This document shows, one piece after another, positions 61,737-64,000 of a DNA stretch of 64,000 bases; positions within the stretch are counted from its first letter, which is position 1; every line of letters begins with the position of its first letter. This DNA is from Euclidia mi (lineage: Eukaryota; Arthropoda; Insecta; Lepidoptera; Erebidae), in contig OX123205.2 of NCBI GenBank assembly GCA_944739405.2, positions 41,684,475 through 41,748,474 on the forward strand, written 5' to 3'. A model generated the notes under the pieces. It was given only the letters and a program-made list of their open reading frames with translations. It made no database searches and was not told where the DNA came from. The translations under genes were made by a program, and so were the position numbers.

Positions 61737-62411
61737 TTATATCTTGATTATTGACTGATTATATTGTTAATGAATGTTAAACTGCCTCTTTCACCAAGAG
61801 ATTTATACTATCCAAGAAGCAATCTAGAATACCTCTCGCATTTAGATTGTCCTAAAAGAGAACCATTTCTGTTTTAAGAATAATTGGACTTTAAGATCGC
61901 GCTACGCCACACTACGTTTGCTGGAATTAGTTGTGGCACACACACGCGTAAATCTTGTTAAAGGGGATCATAGACTTGGGTATTCAGTCCGATATTAGAA
62001 AAAGAGAATTTTTGAAAATACCTATTTATGAAAAGAGACTACATACAAGCACAGACTTGAAAGAGGATATGTCAATGTACATTTTGGCGGCTGTGATTTA
62101 TTGGATTTACAGTTACCAAGCAGAGAGTATAAATTCGGCAGCAGACCTTAAAGCCTCAAATATTGTACAAATACCGCTTCTTCATGTTTACATGCTCAAA
62201 ACTGATTTACTCAACCCATCAAACATTACAGGATTAAGAATATAAAGTGTCACCACCAGTGTTATTATGCTGTGGTCAATAACCGAAACAACTAATTGAT
62301 TTGAGAATAGACGGACACCTCGACATCAAAAATCAAAATGTACTCCAATCCGTCTGGTCTGCGTGGTATATTTTGTTGTGGTAAGAAACGGTACTTACAA
62401 CTATTGCGTTT
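61737..62411. other. Stretch with an orphan frame
   Basis: Contains a 96-codon frame (61955-62245) with no domain, signal peptide or relative in the window; I do not call it a gene. Otherwise unassigned. Confidence 0.4.
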
Positions 62412-62620
62412 CGTTCAGTGAGTGAGAGTGCCGGAGGCCCTATCCCCTATTCCTTCTCCCTCATCCCACTGCTCATACTATCCCTTTTCTCTACTCCAAG
62501 GGGCGGCAACGCACTTGTGACTCCTGTGGTTTTGCTTGTGTCCATGTGCGGCGGTAATTGCTTACCATCAGGCGTCATCCGTCTGCTCGTTTGCTGCCTA
62601 TTACTATAAAAAACATTCAT
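62412..62620 (+). repeat. Lepidopteran interspersed repeat (GGCGGTAATCGC type)
   Basis: CCGGAGGCCCTATCCCCTAT, then GTGCGGCGGTAATTGCTTAC, CATCAGGCGTCATCCGTCTG and CTCGTTTGCTGCCTATTAC, the same order as 16495-16780 on the other strand. Confidence 0.6.
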
Positions 62621-62809
62621 CATCCTCCTAGCGTTATCCCAGTCAAAACCTGGGCCCACCTTCTAGTCGAACTAGATTTGACTGAATATTAGCTTTTTCA
62701 CACAGCGACTGCCTGGTCCTCCGTAAACCAAAAGGATAGCAATATTCGGTGGTTTACTTCAGCGTTGGTTCATTTAGAGGAACTGACTACCTATAACTAC
62801 TGTCAAAGA

Positions 62810-62960
62810 TCTTCATGACAGCAAGGACCGACGGCTTAACGTGCTCTCCGAGGTGTGCCTCGGATGGGCCAGCGATGATTACAAATTAATGCTGTGGATT
62901 CGAACCCGATACCCTCTGCGTGGCAGTCTATTAGTATCTCCACTAGGCTATCGATGCCTA
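62810..62960 (-). repeat. SINE family D fragment
   Basis: AAAGATCTTCATGACAGCAA, GGACCGACGGCTTAACG, and a head complement TGGATTCGAACCCGATACCC with CTCCACTAGGCTATCGATGC. Pairs with 21640-21800. Confidence 0.65.
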
Positions 62961-64000
62961 TTATACAACAAACGTTATAAAATTTAATAAAAATATTCAT
63001 TTAGTTAGCTTATAATTAATGGCCTAAGTTCCTAATCTCGATTTCTACTGCTCACATTTTATGCAAATGTAATTTTTATTTTTAATTTATCCACCCAGCC
63101 GTTACCCTAACCCGGCATCGAACGTGTGTACTCCCCCTAAGTAGTAAATCAAGCCACGGTCGTATAATCTCCACAAAGATCTTGTTTTATTTCCCCAGTT
63201 TATTGTGTAGCGGAATTAAGTTATTCTCTTCTATTTAAGCGAAATTATGTGGATGAACATCTACGTGTACTAACAAGGTATGTCTCTGTTTTGGTATGAG
63301 TTTTGGTTTGTTTGTTTTATTTTGACTTAGCATACTAGACAATTCACACTACTTTCTCACATTGGTTGTGTTCTGTTTGTTTCTTTAGAAATCAATCATT
63401 TATAAAGTGAGTTTATTTGTTCTCAAAAAGGCTTTCAGATTGGTTTCATGGAAATTGCGTCAAAATTGGTTTACTTACTGAAGTTTCAAACGAGAAAGTG
63501 GCATATTTGGAAAATCATGTCATCCTCTATCCAAAAGAGCAAGCATGAGGAATTCGATGTCGAGATATTGTCAGGATCGTTGCAAATGGTGTTCCGTAGT
63601 CTCTGCCTACCTCTCCGAGAAACAGGCGTGAGTCTACTTATGTATCAGGTCATCCACGTTATAGAAATATAAATTTTGATTTTCTGTGATCTCAATTGTA
63701 CTAAGTAATCATCACGCGTGGTATCAACGATGGGCACAAATAATACCCAGACTTGAAACAACCGTTTGGCAGCATCACAAACATTCAAACAAACGAGCAC
63801 ATCTTAAGTTCAATGAGCAGTTTAACAATTTTTTTTCGAAAACCTGTTTGTCATAAATCAACTGACATTTTAATAATATCGGGACTAGATCGAAAATTGA
63901 ATAAAGTTTCAAATTATGTGCTAAAGTCAACCTCTTAATGTCAATTTAGACTGTATATAATGCTTATGCTCCTGCTCTGCTACACGTGCGTCTTAACGCG
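62961..64000. other. Window end, no gene seen
   Basis: AT-rich sequence. A tail scrap of SINE family A (CTCTGCCTACCTCTCCGAGA ... GGCGTGAGTCTACT) lies at 63601-63646, inside a 74-codon frame (63448-63672) that therefore should not be read as a gene. The frame at 63753-63938 has no features. Confidence 0.5.

Noticed and set aside
61955..62245. 96-residue host gene
   Set aside because: No domain, no splice or promoter signals that I trust, and single occurrence; the length is within chance for AT-rich DNA.

Overview
This window looks like a gene-poor, repeat-dense piece of an insect chromosome, most likely a moth or butterfly (Lepidoptera). The grounds are an AT-rich background, several tRNA-derived SINE families with CCCCTTCGGGG-type and GATGAT tails, short AT-inserted Helitron-like elements, BEL/Pao and Penelope elements, and LINE families typical of Lepidoptera. 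I found no convincing host protein-coding gene. Nearly everything recognisable is a mobile element, often nested in another.

The centrepiece is 22366-35847. A mariner transposon (DD34D transposase, matching terminal repeats, TA target sites) is split by a complete Polinton/Maverick element at 23557-35739 (12,183 bp). The Polinton has 128-bp terminal inverted repeats starting AG and ending CT, and an exact 6-bp target duplication (gcggtg), both hallmarks of the family. On the minus strand it carries, in order, a packaging ATPase, a coiled-coil/structural protein, a DDE integrase with a chromodomain, a parvovirus-like phospholipase A2 protein, an adenain-like cysteine protease, a penton-like small capsid candidate, a 48-residue basic protein, a double-jelly-roll major capsid candidate and a small conserved protein of unknown role. 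The last four genes are chained by three ATGA start/stop overlaps, which suggests one polycistronic message. A divergent spliced gene and a second copy of the last gene lie on the plus strand. No protein-primed DNA polymerase B is visible. The capsid, protease and coiled-coil genes each carry one frame break beside an A-run.

Region by region. 1-4200: the end of a Penelope-like element (GIY-YIG nuclease) and a 440-bp inverted repeat. 4200-7300: SINE, LINE tail, and a LINE broken by two further insertions. 7499-14532: a decayed minus-strand BEL/Pao retrotransposon with both LTRs and a 5-bp target duplication. 14533-22365: SINEs, a Helitron-like element and hairpins. 22366-35847: mariner plus Polinton. 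35850-48990: Helitron-like elements, SINEs, MITEs, fold-backs, a hAT remnant and LINE tails. 48991-53836: a young-looking non-autonomous LTR element with 605-bp LTRs and an internal 33-bp minisatellite. 53837-64000: a second Penelope-like element with inverted flanking repeats, then a LINE split by a 2.3-kb RTE-like LINE with a 13-bp target duplication.

The nesting gives relative ages: mariner before Polinton before the SINEs in its left arm; Jockey/CR1-like LINE before RTE-like LINE; BEL before the SINE inside it. All calls are from reading the sequence and recalled family features; no database search was run.
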